Shown piece after piece: positions 25,770 through 34,093 of a DNA stretch of 64,000 bases; within the stretch, counting starts at the first letter, position 1; each line of letters opens with the position of its first letter. The notes under the pieces are model-generated. The model had not been told where the DNA came from, ran no database searches, and worked only from the letters and a program-made list of their open reading frames with translations. The DNA comes from Planctomycetota bacterium (lineage in GTDB: Bacteria > Planctomycetota > UBA1135 > UBA2386), in contig JANQJF010000039.1 of NCBI GenBank assembly GCA_028281765.1, positions 1-64,000 on the forward strand. The letters are read 5' to 3'. The position numbers and the translations under genes are program-made.

Positions 25770-26273
25770 TCAGACCATCTTCCGCGCGATCTTCTGCGAC
25801 AGCGCGAAGCGAAGCTTGCCGACCATCGACTGCGGCTCCTTGAGTTCGACCGACGCGCACATCCCCTTGCTCAGAGGCACGGGCGCGCGGTCGACGCCGT
25901 TCAAGAGCAGCCCTAGCAGAGAGCCGAGGTGTGGCTCGTGCCCGACGAGCGCGACCGAGTCCGCGTCGTTGAGCAATTCGCCCTGCAGCATCGTCGCGGC
26001 GCGCGTCGGCGTCGCCGAGTAGACCAAGTCCTCGGAGAACTCGAGTTCGCCGTCCCAGTCGAGAACGTCGACCAGAATCTCGGCCGTCTGCCGCGCGCGC
26101 ACGAGCGGACTGCTGATGATTCGATCGGGTCGCACCATGAGCCGCGCATACGTTTCCGAAGCCTTGCGGAATCGTTCGATTCCCAAGTCGGTCAAGGGGC
26201 GATCCGCATCGGTGAGCGCGCCGTCCGGTGCGAGATCCGCCGCGATTCCGTGGCGCACCAGGTACACGAGCAT
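25770..26273 (-). CDS. sixA: Phosphohistidine phosphatase SixA-like protein
   Basis: 167 aa from the ATG at 26273 (MLVYLVRHGIAADL). The RHG motif of the histidine phosphatase superfamily is at residues 7-9, and the second catalytic His is in VALVGHEPHLGSLLG. Its length and the SSPLVRARQTAEIL motif fit SixA, which removes phosphate from phosphohistidine in signalling proteins. It overlaps no gene but is closely followed by the alarmone hydrolase gene. Confidence 0.88.
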   Translation of the reverse strand: MLVYLVRHGIAADLAPDGALTDADRPLTDLGIERFRKASETYARLMVRPDRIISSPLVRARQTAEILVDVLDWDGELEFSEDLVYSATPTRAATMLQGELLNDADSVALVGHEPHLGSLLGLLLNGVDRAPVPLSKGMCASVELKEPQSMVGKLRFALSQKIARKMV

Positions 26274-26306
26274 CTGAGCGAGGTTAAAGACTCGCCCGTA
26301 CAAAAC

Positions 26307-26360
26307 CAGACGCCGACCCCGGTTCCGACACGACGAGTGTCAGGCGGGATTCGGCGTCTG
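26307..26360 (-). other. Nested hairpin between rpiA and sixA
   Basis: CAGACGCCGA (26307-26316) and TCGGCGTCTG (26351-26360) form a perfect 10-bp inverted repeat. Inside it, GACAC-GACGA-GTGTC (26327-26341) is a second stem. On the minus strand it is followed by GGTTTTG, so it may be a weak terminator after rpiA. Further upstream on the minus strand (26380-26450) there are shorter stems such as TGACTC/GAGTCA. Confidence 0.45.
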
Positions 26361-26483
26361 AATCATGAAGGCACCCCACACCCGTGACTCGAAGGTGAGT
26401 CATGCTTGCGGCTCTCAGCATCGGATGCGTGGCGATGGCGCTACGCACGCACCGCGGCGGGTGGTCGGAAATCGACCCAAAAA

Positions 26484-27170
26484 TCAGTCGATGCGATCGA
26501 CCGCACCACCGGCCTTGCCGATGAGGACGCACTTCGTCATGCCGACGAAGAGGCCGTTGTCGAGCACGCCCGGGATCGCGTTGATCGCGGCGTCGAGATC
26601 AGCCGGACTCGCATCCCCGAGGACTTCGCAATCGTAGATCAGGTTGCCGTTGTCGGTCACGAGAGGCTCGCTACCGGCGTAGCGCAAGTGGGGTTCGAGC
26701 TGCAGCTTCCGCAGAGCGGATGCGACTTGCCGTGTGCCGAACGGGATCACTTCGACCGGCAGCCGAAAGGTGTCGCCGAGCCGTGATACCATCTTGTTTT
26801 CGGTCACGACGATCACGAGGTCACGCGCCGCGGTCGCGACGATCTTCTCGCGGACGAGTGCGCCGCCGCCGCCCTTGATCAGGCACTTCTCGGGATCGAC
26901 CTCGTCCGCGCCGTCGATCGCGAGATCGAGCTCTTCGACCTCGTCGAGGGTCGTGAGCGGCAGGCCCAGTTCGCGCGCCCTGGTTTCGGTCGCGCGGCTG
27001 GTCGGGATGCCGACGAACTCGAGGTTCTCGTCGCGGATTCGCTCGGCAAGGCGGTCCAGAGCGTGCGTGAACGTCGATCCGGTCCCGAGCCCGAGGCGCA
27101 TCCCCGACTCGACTAGATCCGCCGCAGCGCGCGCCGCGGTTCGTTTGGATTCGGCATAGGGGTCGGACAT
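26484..27170 (-). CDS. rpiA: Ribose-5-phosphate isomerase A
   Basis: 228 aa, full length. The signature motifs are GLGTGSTFTHALDRLAERI, DGADEVDPEKCLIKGGGGALVREKIVA (catalytic Glu/Asp/Lys region) and RLPVEVIPFG. It interconverts ribose 5-phosphate and ribulose 5-phosphate in the pentose phosphate pathway, which also feeds PRPP to the his operon in this window. It is divergent from the exported protein gene at 27216, with 45 bp between starts. Confidence 0.95.
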   Translation of the reverse strand: MSDPYAESKRTAARAAADLVESGMRLGLGTGSTFTHALDRLAERIRDENLEFVGIPTSRATETRARELGLPLTTLDEVEELDLAIDGADEVDPEKCLIKGGGGALVREKIVATAARDLVIVVTENKMVSRLGDTFRLPVEVIPFGTRQVASALRKLQLEPHLRYAGSEPLVTDNGNLIYDCEVLGDASPADLDAAINAIPGVLDNGLFVGMTKCVLIGKAGGAVDRID

Positions 27171-27215
27171 CGGAGGAGATAGTAGTCGGATTGGCGTATA
27201 GATCGCAGACTAAGG

Positions 27216-28466
27216 ATGTTGACCGACACCGCTAGCGACAACCCGATCACGCCGCCGCTTCGCCGCAGCCGCCGTCCCGCGCCCCAGGCGCGCCTGCCGA
27301 TCGTCTTTCAACCGAGAGTTCTGGCGATCGCTGCGGGGCTCGCCGCCGCGCTCTGGCTGGGACTCATGGGCTACGACGCGTGGCGCAACAGCTTTGCCCA
27401 GCTGCAGGTTCGCGGACCGGACGGCGAGAAGCTCGCGGGGGTTCACGTCGAGTTCTTCTCCAACGACCAGTCGAGCACCGGCACGAGTCCGCCGAAGCGC
27501 ATCGGGGAATACCACGCCGAGTCGGCGGACGTGACGGTCGGCACGGATCTCGTCCCGGGCAATGCGTTGATTCGGGTGAAGGCGAGTGGCTTCGGGGCCA
27601 CCTACGGCCTCATGGAAGCCGGGCAGCCCGCGCTCCCCGTGAAGCTCGGCAAGCCGCTCAGCCGTCGCGGCCGCGTCGTCGCCGGGACGAACAGCGGCTC
27701 CGTCCCGATCGAAGGCGCAAGCGTGCAGGCCTTCGGCGGCGGTGCGCGCGGGGTGCTGCTGGAGGAGGTTCTGACGGATGCGGACGGCGTGTTCACGCTG
27801 ACAGAGATCTCCGACACCGTGCCGTTCTTGACCTATCGCGTGTTCGCGCGGGGCTACGGGCTCTACGAGAAAGAGGAGCACGGCTCGATCGACCAACTCG
27901 ACTCGTTCTCGCTGGCGCCGACCCGGCCCGTCGTCGGTCGCGTGATCGCGCCGGAAGGCTACGACCCGACGGGGCTCGAGCTGCGGATCTTCCGCCTGCC
28001 GGGTGCGATCGCGAAGGTCGGTGAGGACGGCAGCTTCCGTTTCGACAACCTGCCGCCGTCGCCGATGCGCTGCACGATCGTCGCACCCACTCTTCCGAAG
28101 AACCTGACGTTCCGAAAGTGCGTCGTGCGTGCGGGCGACGACGACGTCGAGCTGTCTGTGCATCGCGCGGGTCGGCTGCGCGGCTTCGCGATCGATCGCG
28201 AGAGTCGCAAGGCGATCGCGGGCACGAAGGTGTTCCACGAGCACGGCCCCAACGGCATCCAGGTCGTCACGTGTGACCGTCACGGTCAGTTCGAGTTGGC
28301 TCGCGTTCCGCAGGGCTCCGTGCGTATCACCGCCGACGTGCTCGTCAGGGTTCTCGAGCTCGACAACGGGCGACCCAAGCGCGTGCGGCGCGTGCGTCAG
28401 GGCTCCGTCGATGTCGAAACGAACGAAGCCGAGGTGATCGACGAGATCGTCGTGCCGATCGATTAG
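27216..28466 (+). CDS. Membrane-anchored protein with carboxypeptidase-regulatory-like domains
   Basis: 416 aa. A proline/arginine-rich cytoplasmic N-terminus (about 30 residues) is followed by one membrane segment (VLAIAAGLAAALWLGLMGY, about 35-53). Several beta-sandwich units of the carboxypeptidase-regulatory type come next. They show as repeats such as GVFTLTEISDTVPFL, GSFRFDNLPPSPMRC and GQFELARVPQGSVRI. Such modules are common in planctomycete surface proteins and probably serve binding or structure. It is followed 9 nt later by a small exported protein gene. Confidence 0.75.
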   Translation: MLTDTASDNPITPPLRRSRRPAPQARLPIVFQPRVLAIAAGLAAALWLGLMGYDAWRNSFAQLQVRGPDGEKLAGVHVEFFSNDQSSTGTSPPKRIGEYHAESADVTVGTDLVPGNALIRVKASGFGATYGLMEAGQPALPVKLGKPLSRRGRVVAGTNSGSVPIEGASVQAFGGGARGVLLEEVLTDADGVFTLTEISDTVPFLTYRVFARGYGLYEKEEHGSIDQLDSFSLAPTRPVVGRVIAPEGYDPTGLELRIFRLPGAIAKVGEDGSFRFDNLPPSPMRCTIVAPTLPKNLTFRKCVVRAGDDDVELSVHRAGRLRGFAIDRESRKAIAGTKVFHEHGPNGIQVVTCDRHGQFELARVPQGSVRITADVLVRVLELDNGRPKRVRRVRQGSVDVETNEAEVIDEIVVPID

Positions 28467-28475
28467 GCTGCACGG

Positions 28476-28973
28476 ATGCGCCTGATCGTCCTCGCGTTCG
28501 CTTGTCTCCTCGCGTCGGATCAAGACCCGCAGAAGCGCGTGCCGACTTCGCGGCCGGCTCTACCGCCGATTCAGGAGCCCTTCCGCAGCAAGGTCGAGCG
28601 GAAGGATCTGCTGCAGGAGTTCTCGAAGCCGACGCCGCTAGAGGGCTTCTACCGGCTTCGGGCGGTCGTCAAGGGCGGTGCCGAACTCGCGACGACGCGC
28701 GGCTACGTCTACTTCGGTCGCAGTCACATGGCGCTGAACACGCGCACGGTCACACACCCGCGCGTGGCGCCGTTCGTCCAGGCGTCCGTTCGGTCCTACC
28801 GCGTCGAGGGCGATCAGCTCATCACGACGAGCCTGCTCGGCCACGACTATCCGGGCAAGCTCCGCATCGAGCAGTCCGGGCTCGTCGAGCAACGGCGCTT
28901 CCAGCGCGCCGGCACGTTGCTTCGCATCTACCAGGCCGACCGGGCCTACATGGAGTTCGAGCGAGTCGAGTGA
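28476..28973 (+). CDS. Small exported protein of unknown function
   Basis: 165 aa. The N-terminus MRLIVLAFACLLASDQ looks like a signal peptide. The rest is mixed alpha/beta with no recognised motif; a central stretch (RGYVYFGRSHMALNTRTV) and a C-terminal strand (LRIYQADRAYMEFERVE) suggest a lipocalin- or beta-barrel-like fold, which is only a guess. It is 9 nt after the previous gene, so probably the same operon. Its 3' end overlaps the convergent murJ gene by 28 bp. Confidence 0.7.
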   Translation: MRLIVLAFACLLASDQDPQKRVPTSRPALPPIQEPFRSKVERKDLLQEFSKPTPLEGFYRLRAVVKGGAELATTRGYVYFGRSHMALNTRTVTHPRVAPFVQASVRSYRVEGDQLITTSLLGHDYPGKLRIEQSGLVEQRRFQRAGTLLRIYQADRAYMEFERVE

Positions 28974-30604
28974 CGGCGGTTGCGCCACCACTGTCGTAGT
29001 TCGCCCAGTTCGCGCACCCGCAGCGCGATGCACGCGACGAAGAACGCGGCGATGCCGGCCGCGATCGGAATCGCGAGGTGGAATGCGATCATGCTCGCGC
29101 GCGCCTCCGATGCCGGGAGCGCGCGTCCGAGTCCGTAGAGCGCCGCGACCATCGCGGCGGCCGCCCCCGTGATGCGCACGAGCTGTGGCCAATCGGTGTT
29201 GCTGACGGAGTTGCGACGCGTCAGCGCGCGCCGCAACATCACCATGTTCAAGAACGAGCAGCACGTCGTCGCGAGCGTGAACCCGGCGACGCCCAGGCCG
29301 CAGACGAGCACGAAGAACAGGTTGAGCCCGAGGTTGACGAACACGAGGTAGACCGCGATGCGCGCCGGCGTCTTCGTGTCGCCGAGTGCGAACAGCGCAC
29401 GCGCGTAGAGCTGCGCGATCCCGAGCGCCGGAAGACCCGCGACGAGGAGCGCGGTCGCCGCTGCAGACTGCGCCGCGTCGTCTGCGGTGTAGCGACCGTG
29501 CACGAACACCACTTCGATCAGCGGCATCGCGACGACCATCATTCCGGCGGCGGCGGGCACCGAGAGGAACAGCGTGTAGCGCACCGCGCGCGCGAGTGCG
29601 TCGCGGCGCGCGGCGGGGTCCTCGGCGGCACGAGCGAGTTCGGGGAACACCGCGGTCGCGAGCGGGATCGCGACGAGCGCGTGCGGGAAGAGCAGCAGCC
29701 GATTGGCGATGTAGATGTGGTTGTTCGCACCCGCGAACACCAAGAACTCGGCCAGCAGCTGATCGAACAGCATGTTGACCTGCACGATCGACAGCGCGAG
29801 TGCGGCGGGCGCCATCGCGAGGAAGACCGATCGGGTTCCGTCACCGCGCTCCGGCAGCCTCGGCCGCGGCAGCAGACCGCGGCGCGCGAGGGGCACCGCT
29901 CCGAGCAACAGCTGCAGCAGGCCGCCCGCGAGCAGGCTCCATGCCACGATCCGGCACGTCGAGACCAGGTCGCTGCCTTGGCTCGCGGCGAACGCGAGCC
30001 CGCCGATCCAGACGACGTTGAGCACGACCGGCGCCGCCGCCCCTGGAGCGAAGCTGCCGAGGGACTGGAGGGCGCCCGCGTAGACGGCCAGCAGGCACAC
30101 CGGCAGCACGTACGGGAACAGCATCCGCGTGAGTTCCCACAGCAGCGCCCCGCGCTCCTCGGTCGTCGCGGCCTCGCCGCCGTCCAGCTGCCAGAACTCG
30201 GGGGGCAGCACGAGCGACGCGATCACGACGAGCACCGACAGCCCGATCAGCGAGATGGCGAGCACCCCGGTCACGCCGCCGAGCAGGCGTTTTGCCCGAT
30301 CCTCGCCCTGGTTTGCGCGTGTCTTCGTGAACGCGGGAATGAACGCCGCGGCGAGCGCGCCCTCGCCGAACAGGCGCCTCAGCATGTTCGGTACCATCCA
30401 GGCGATGTGGAACGAGCCGGAGACCCAGTTGACGCCGACGATGTTCAGCATCATCGCGTCCCGGACGAGCCCCAGCACCCGCGAGACCAGCGTCAGGCCG
30501 GTGATCGAGGACGCGGCACGCAACAAGCTCAAGAGACCCGCCTCACGTCCTCGATGACTATCGTAAGCGTCCTTCTGGCGCGATAGTGTTCCGCTGGTCG
30601 GCAC
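28946..30604 (-). CDS. murJ: Lipid II flippase MurJ
   Basis: 552 aa with a GTG start at 30604; no better ATG lies upstream of the first membrane helix. The protein has about 14 hydrophobic segments. The family signature is LTLVSRVLGLVRDAMM at the N-terminus and MVPNMLRRLFGEGALAAAFIPAFTKT in the first lobe, with the usual Arg and Glu residues of the central cavity. MurJ flips undecaprenyl-linked peptidoglycan precursor across the inner membrane. Presence of murJ fits the finding that planctomycetes make peptidoglycan. It is divergent from the citrate synthase gene. Confidence 0.92.
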   Translation of the reverse strand: MPTSGTLSRQKDAYDSHRGREAGLLSLLRAASSITGLTLVSRVLGLVRDAMMLNIVGVNWVSGSFHIAWMVPNMLRRLFGEGALAAAFIPAFTKTRANQGEDRAKRLLGGVTGVLAISLIGLSVLVVIASLVLPPEFWQLDGGEAATTEERGALLWELTRMLFPYVLPVCLLAVYAGALQSLGSFAPGAAAPVVLNVVWIGGLAFAASQGSDLVSTCRIVAWSLLAGGLLQLLLGAVPLARRGLLPRPRLPERGDGTRSVFLAMAPAALALSIVQVNMLFDQLLAEFLVFAGANNHIYIANRLLLFPHALVAIPLATAVFPELARAAEDPAARRDALARAVRYTLFLSVPAAAGMMVVAMPLIEVVFVHGRYTADDAAQSAAATALLVAGLPALGIAQLYARALFALGDTKTPARIAVYLVFVNLGLNLFFVLVCGLGVAGFTLATTCCSFLNMVMLRRALTRRNSVSNTDWPQLVRITGAAAAMVAALYGLGRALPASEARASMIAFHLAIPIAAGIAAFFVACIALRVRELGELRQWWRNRRHSTRSNSM

Positions 30605-30622
30605 CTGCCGAGCGGCGCAATT

Positions 30623-30636
30623 CGGACCCGGGTCCG
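30623..30636. promoter_or_regulatory. 14-bp perfect palindrome between murJ and citrate synthase
   Basis: CGGACCCGGGTCCG, perfectly self-complementary, located about 20 bp upstream of the murJ start and 70 bp upstream of the citrate synthase start. It could be an operator for either gene; nothing else supports this. Confidence 0.3.
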
Positions 30637-30704
30637 TGGTTCACCCTACGGCTCCGACCGGACGGCGCCCCAGCTCTTACCTCTCACCGTAACACGATCT
30701 CATC

Positions 30705-31835
30705 ATGACTGAGCAAGCGGCCCCGAGGGCGGGCCTCGAGGGAGTAGCCGTCGCAGACTCCGCGATCGCGAAGATCGATGGCACCGTCGGCGAGCTTCGC
30801 TACTGCGGGTATCTGATCAAGGACCTGGCGGACCACAGCGACTTCGTCGAGACCTCCGCGTTGTTGTGGGACGGCGAACTGCCGAAGCAGGACAAGCTCG
30901 CGAAGCTGCGCACGGACATGCGCCAGCAGCGTGGCCTGCCGACCCTCGCGCTCGACCTGGTGCAGCGACTCGCGGGCGAGCAGTCCCCGATGGACTGTCT
31001 GCGCACCGTCGTGTCGGCGCTCGCGATCGGCGACGACGTGCTGACGACCGATGACGCGGTCAACCGCGAGCGCGCGATCCGTCTCACGGCGCAGCTGCCG
31101 ACGATCGTCGCGGCCTACGACCGCGTGCGGAAAGGCAAGAGCATCGTCGAGCCGCGTGAAGACCTCACGCACGCCGCCAACTTCCTCTACATGCTGACCG
31201 GTACTGTGCCGAGCGACGAGGAAGCCGAGATCTTCGACACCTGCCTCGTGCTGCACGCCGAGCACGGGTTCAACGCGTCGACCTTCGCCGCGCGCGTCAC
31301 TGCCGCGACGATGAGCGACATCTACTCTGCGGTCACGTCCGCGATCGGCACGCTGCGCGGTCCGCTCCACGGCGGCGCGAACACGGCCGTGATGAATACC
31401 CTGCTCGAGATCGGCAGCGTCGACGCGGTCGAGGCGCACCTCGACGGCATGCTCGCACGCCGCGAGAAGATCATGGGCTTCGGCCACCGCGTCTACAAAG
31501 TCGTCGATCCGCGCGCGCTGATCCTCAAGCAGTTCGCGCGTGATCTCGCGAAGCAGAAGGGCGAGCCGAAGTGGTTCGAGATGTCCGAGCGACTCGAAGA
31601 GCTGATGAAGTCGCGCAAGGGCATCGACATGAACGTCGACTTCTACTCGGCGTCGACCTACCACTACATGGGCATCGACGCGGATCTGTTCACCTGCGTG
31701 TTCGCGATGAGCCGCGTCGCCGGCTGGACCGCACACGTGCTCGAGCAGTGTGCGAACAACCGCCTGATTCGCCCGCGCGCGAACTGGGTCGGCCCGGACG
31801 ACCGCGACTACGTTGCCGTGGACCAGCGCAGCTGA
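30705..31835 (+). CDS. gltA: Citrate synthase
   Basis: 376 aa, the length of the short (Gram-positive or thermophile-type) citrate synthases. Catalytic and binding regions are present: LHAEHGFNAST (first active-site His), GPLHGGANTAVM (second His), MGFGHRVYKVVDPRA (oxaloacetate binding) and MNVDFYSAS (catalytic Asp). It condenses acetyl-CoA and oxaloacetate in the TCA cycle. It could be a 2-methylcitrate synthase, but there are no prp genes nearby. Divergent from murJ, followed 21 nt later by the ApaH-like gene. Confidence 0.92.
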   Translation: MTEQAAPRAGLEGVAVADSAIAKIDGTVGELRYCGYLIKDLADHSDFVETSALLWDGELPKQDKLAKLRTDMRQQRGLPTLALDLVQRLAGEQSPMDCLRTVVSALAIGDDVLTTDDAVNRERAIRLTAQLPTIVAAYDRVRKGKSIVEPREDLTHAANFLYMLTGTVPSDEEAEIFDTCLVLHAEHGFNASTFAARVTAATMSDIYSAVTSAIGTLRGPLHGGANTAVMNTLLEIGSVDAVEAHLDGMLARREKIMGFGHRVYKVVDPRALILKQFARDLAKQKGEPKWFEMSERLEELMKSRKGIDMNVDFYSASTYHYMGIDADLFTCVFAMSRVAGWTAHVLEQCANNRLIRPRANWVGPDDRDYVAVDQRS

Positions 31836-31856
31836 CGCGCGTAGCCTGTCGCCGCG

Positions 31857-32474
31857 ATGCGACGCATCTTCATCGGAGACGTCCACGGCTGCTCGGAGCC
31901 GCTCGAGCGCCTGCTCGACGCGGTCGAGTTCCGACCCGGAACCGACGTGCTCTACCAGGTCGGTGACCTCGTCAACAAGGGGCCCGACTCGATTGGCGTG
32001 TTGCGTCGTATGGTCGACCTCGACGCGCAGTGCGTGATCGGGAACCACGACCTCTACTGGCTGGCTCACGACCGCATCGACGATCCGACCCTAGCCGACT
32101 GGCTGCGATCGCAGCCGGTCGTTCGCGTTCTCGACGACGTGATCATGGTGCATGCAGCGCTGCACCCGCACTGGACCGTCGAGGACCTCGCGACACTCGA
32201 CGATGCCGATCGAGACTTCGCGGTCAACGCGCGCTACTGCACCGCGGACGGCGAGCGGCCGACGTCCGACTGGCCGCCGCCCGAGGATCCGTATCGACCG
32301 TGGGACGAGTTCTACGAGGGTGAGCACACCGTCGTGTTCGGGCACTGGGCGCGTCGCGGCTTCGAGCGAACCGACAGCACGATCGCCCTCGATTCGGGCT
32401 GCGTCTACGGCAACGAGTTGACCGCGTGGGTCGCCGAAGAGGATCGGGTCGTCCAGGTTCCGCGCGAGCCCTAG
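31857..32474 (+). CDS. ApaH/PrpE-like metallophosphoesterase
   Basis: 205 aa. The metal-binding motifs of the calcineurin-like family are all present: GDVHG (residues 7-11), GDLVNKGPDS, GNHD and GHW. The spacing fits bis(5'-nucleosyl)-tetraphosphatase (ApaH) or PrpE-type protein phosphatases. It is shorter than E. coli ApaH (about 280 aa). It probably hydrolyses Ap4A or a phosphoprotein in the cytoplasm. The 3' end overlaps the convergent cytochrome gene by 4 nt. Confidence 0.85.
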   Translation: MRRIFIGDVHGCSEPLERLLDAVEFRPGTDVLYQVGDLVNKGPDSIGVLRRMVDLDAQCVIGNHDLYWLAHDRIDDPTLADWLRSQPVVRVLDDVIMVHAALHPHWTVEDLATLDDADRDFAVNARYCTADGERPTSDWPPPEDPYRPWDEFYEGEHTVVFGHWARRGFERTDSTIALDSGCVYGNELTAWVAEEDRVVQVPREP

Positions 32475-34090
32475 CGCCCGATCCGCGTCGCGGCGAAGCC
32501 GAGCACTTCGGGTTGCTTCGGTTGCGCGTCGTACATCCGCACGAAGCGCTTCGCCTCCGGGGTGTCGATCGGGCGCAGTGCGTCGACCCAAGCCGGCGGC
32601 ACGCTCTGGTAGTGCAACCAGGCCCGCACCACGACCGGGATGCGTGGTCGGTCCTTCATCGACACGCGGAATCGGACGGTGTCGCCGCCCGCGCCGAAGT
32701 CTTCGTCGTCGCCGATTCCGACCGGGCTCGTCACTTCGGTGTGTGGGCCGTCTGCGCGCCAGCCGCGTGGCAGCAGGCGGTTGTCCTTCCCGCGCGCGGC
32801 CATGTCGACGAGGTTTGTCGTCGGCTTGCCGTGTTCGTCGAACGTCACGAGTTCCCACACCGCGACTTCGTCTTCGGCATCGATGGTGTCGTAGTGCGGG
32901 ATCGCGAGCTCGTCTTCGATCCCGAGCAGGCGGCCGTCCGCGTCGAAGCGTCCCGACGCGAAGACCTCTTCTCCGCCCTGCGTGACTTCCACGCGGAGCC
33001 AGACCCGGCGCGCCGGATACGCGGTTGGCAGCTTGTGTCCCGAGAGGTTTTCGACACGCACGGAGAACATCGCGTCGTCGCCGTCCGATTCGGCCGCACG
33101 GATCGCGACACGCGCGGTGTGATTCATGAGCTGGCGACGCGTCATGCGCGCGGTCCGCGCGAACGCCTCGGGAGGCGCGTCGAGTTCGAGCTCTTCGTGA
33201 TTCGCGCGCATCAAGTCGAGCATGAACGCGTTGCCGCCGACGAACCCGTGCGCGCGCACGTGCTCGCGATCCCGCAGGAACAGGTCATTGCCGTTCGGAT
33301 CCCGCGCGATGCGCGTCGTGCCGACGTCGGCCATGTGACACTCTTGGCAGGTCTTCGACGTCTCCGAGCGATCGATCTCGCCGTTGTATTCGGGTTCGTC
33401 GCAGAACTCGCTGTTGCGCCACTCGAGATACGGCGTCTGTTCGTGGAACGGCTCGCCGCCGTGATGCGTGATCAGCGTGTGGCAGCTGCCGCACAGCGCG
33501 GAACGCTGGATGTGTGCACCGAACCGGGGCGTGAACCCGGTCGTGCCGCGCATCATGCCGACGTTGGGGTTTTCGTACGGGCCGAACACGACGCGGCCAG
33601 GCTCGATCTGCAGGTGGCCGGAGAAGCTCTTCTCCGTTCCGAGCTGATCCGGCTGAACTTGGTGGCAGATCGTGCACGACACGCCGTCCTGCGCGAGCGC
33701 GTCGATCTCGCAGCTCTCGATCGACTCGGGCTCGTAGTCTTCGAGTCGCGCTTCGTGGTGTGCCATCGGCGCGTGGCACCGCAGGCACAGCGCCTCGATT
33801 TCGCCGGCCTTCTCGGGATGGAGGGCGGCTTCCTTGGAGACCTGCGCACGCCAATACGGGTCGCGGAACGAGTTGGCCATCATCGTGGCCTTCCACGTGC
33901 CGTGCGGCGAGACGTCGTCGCCGAGCGGTGAACGCAGCGCCGTCGCCTCCTCGCTGGCCGAGTGGCAGTCGGCGCACGTGCCCGAGTGCATGAAGTGATC
34001 GCTGCTCTCTCGCGGTCCTGGTCCCGACGCGTTCGCGGCGAGGAGGCTCGAGACCGCGGCGCTCCAATACAGCAGAGATCGCGCGTGCAT
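32471..34090 (-). CDS. Exported pentaheme cytochrome c
   Basis: 539 aa with an N-terminal signal segment (hydrophobic residues 7-20). Five CxxCH haem-binding motifs: Cys39 (CADCH), Cys102 (CLRCH), Cys139 (CTICH), Cys200 (CGSCH) and Cys248 (CQECH). All lie in the first half. The second half (about 290-539) is haem-free and beta-rich, with a region ENLSGHKLPTAYPARRVWLRVEV typical of multihaem cytochromes fused to a C-terminal Ig-like domain. It is periplasmic and probably an electron carrier; the donor and acceptor are not in the window. It starts 3 nt after the stop of the DUF2911-like gene, so the two are in one operon. Confidence 0.9.
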   Translation of the reverse strand: MHARSLLYWSAAVSSLLAANASGPGPRESSDHFMHSGTCADCHSASEEATALRSPLGDDVSPHGTWKATMMANSFRDPYWRAQVSKEAALHPEKAGEIEALCLRCHAPMAHHEARLEDYEPESIESCEIDALAQDGVSCTICHQVQPDQLGTEKSFSGHLQIEPGRVVFGPYENPNVGMMRGTTGFTPRFGAHIQRSALCGSCHTLITHHGGEPFHEQTPYLEWRNSEFCDEPEYNGEIDRSETSKTCQECHMADVGTTRIARDPNGNDLFLRDREHVRAHGFVGGNAFMLDLMRANHEELELDAPPEAFARTARMTRRQLMNHTARVAIRAAESDGDDAMFSVRVENLSGHKLPTAYPARRVWLRVEVTQGGEEVFASGRFDADGRLLGIEDELAIPHYDTIDAEDEVAVWELVTFDEHGKPTTNLVDMAARGKDNRLLPRGWRADGPHTEVTSPVGIGDDEDFGAGGDTVRFRVSMKDRPRIPVVVRAWLHYQSVPPAWVDALRPIDTPEAKRFVRMYDAQPKQPEVLGFAATRIGR

Positions 34091-34093
34091 GCG

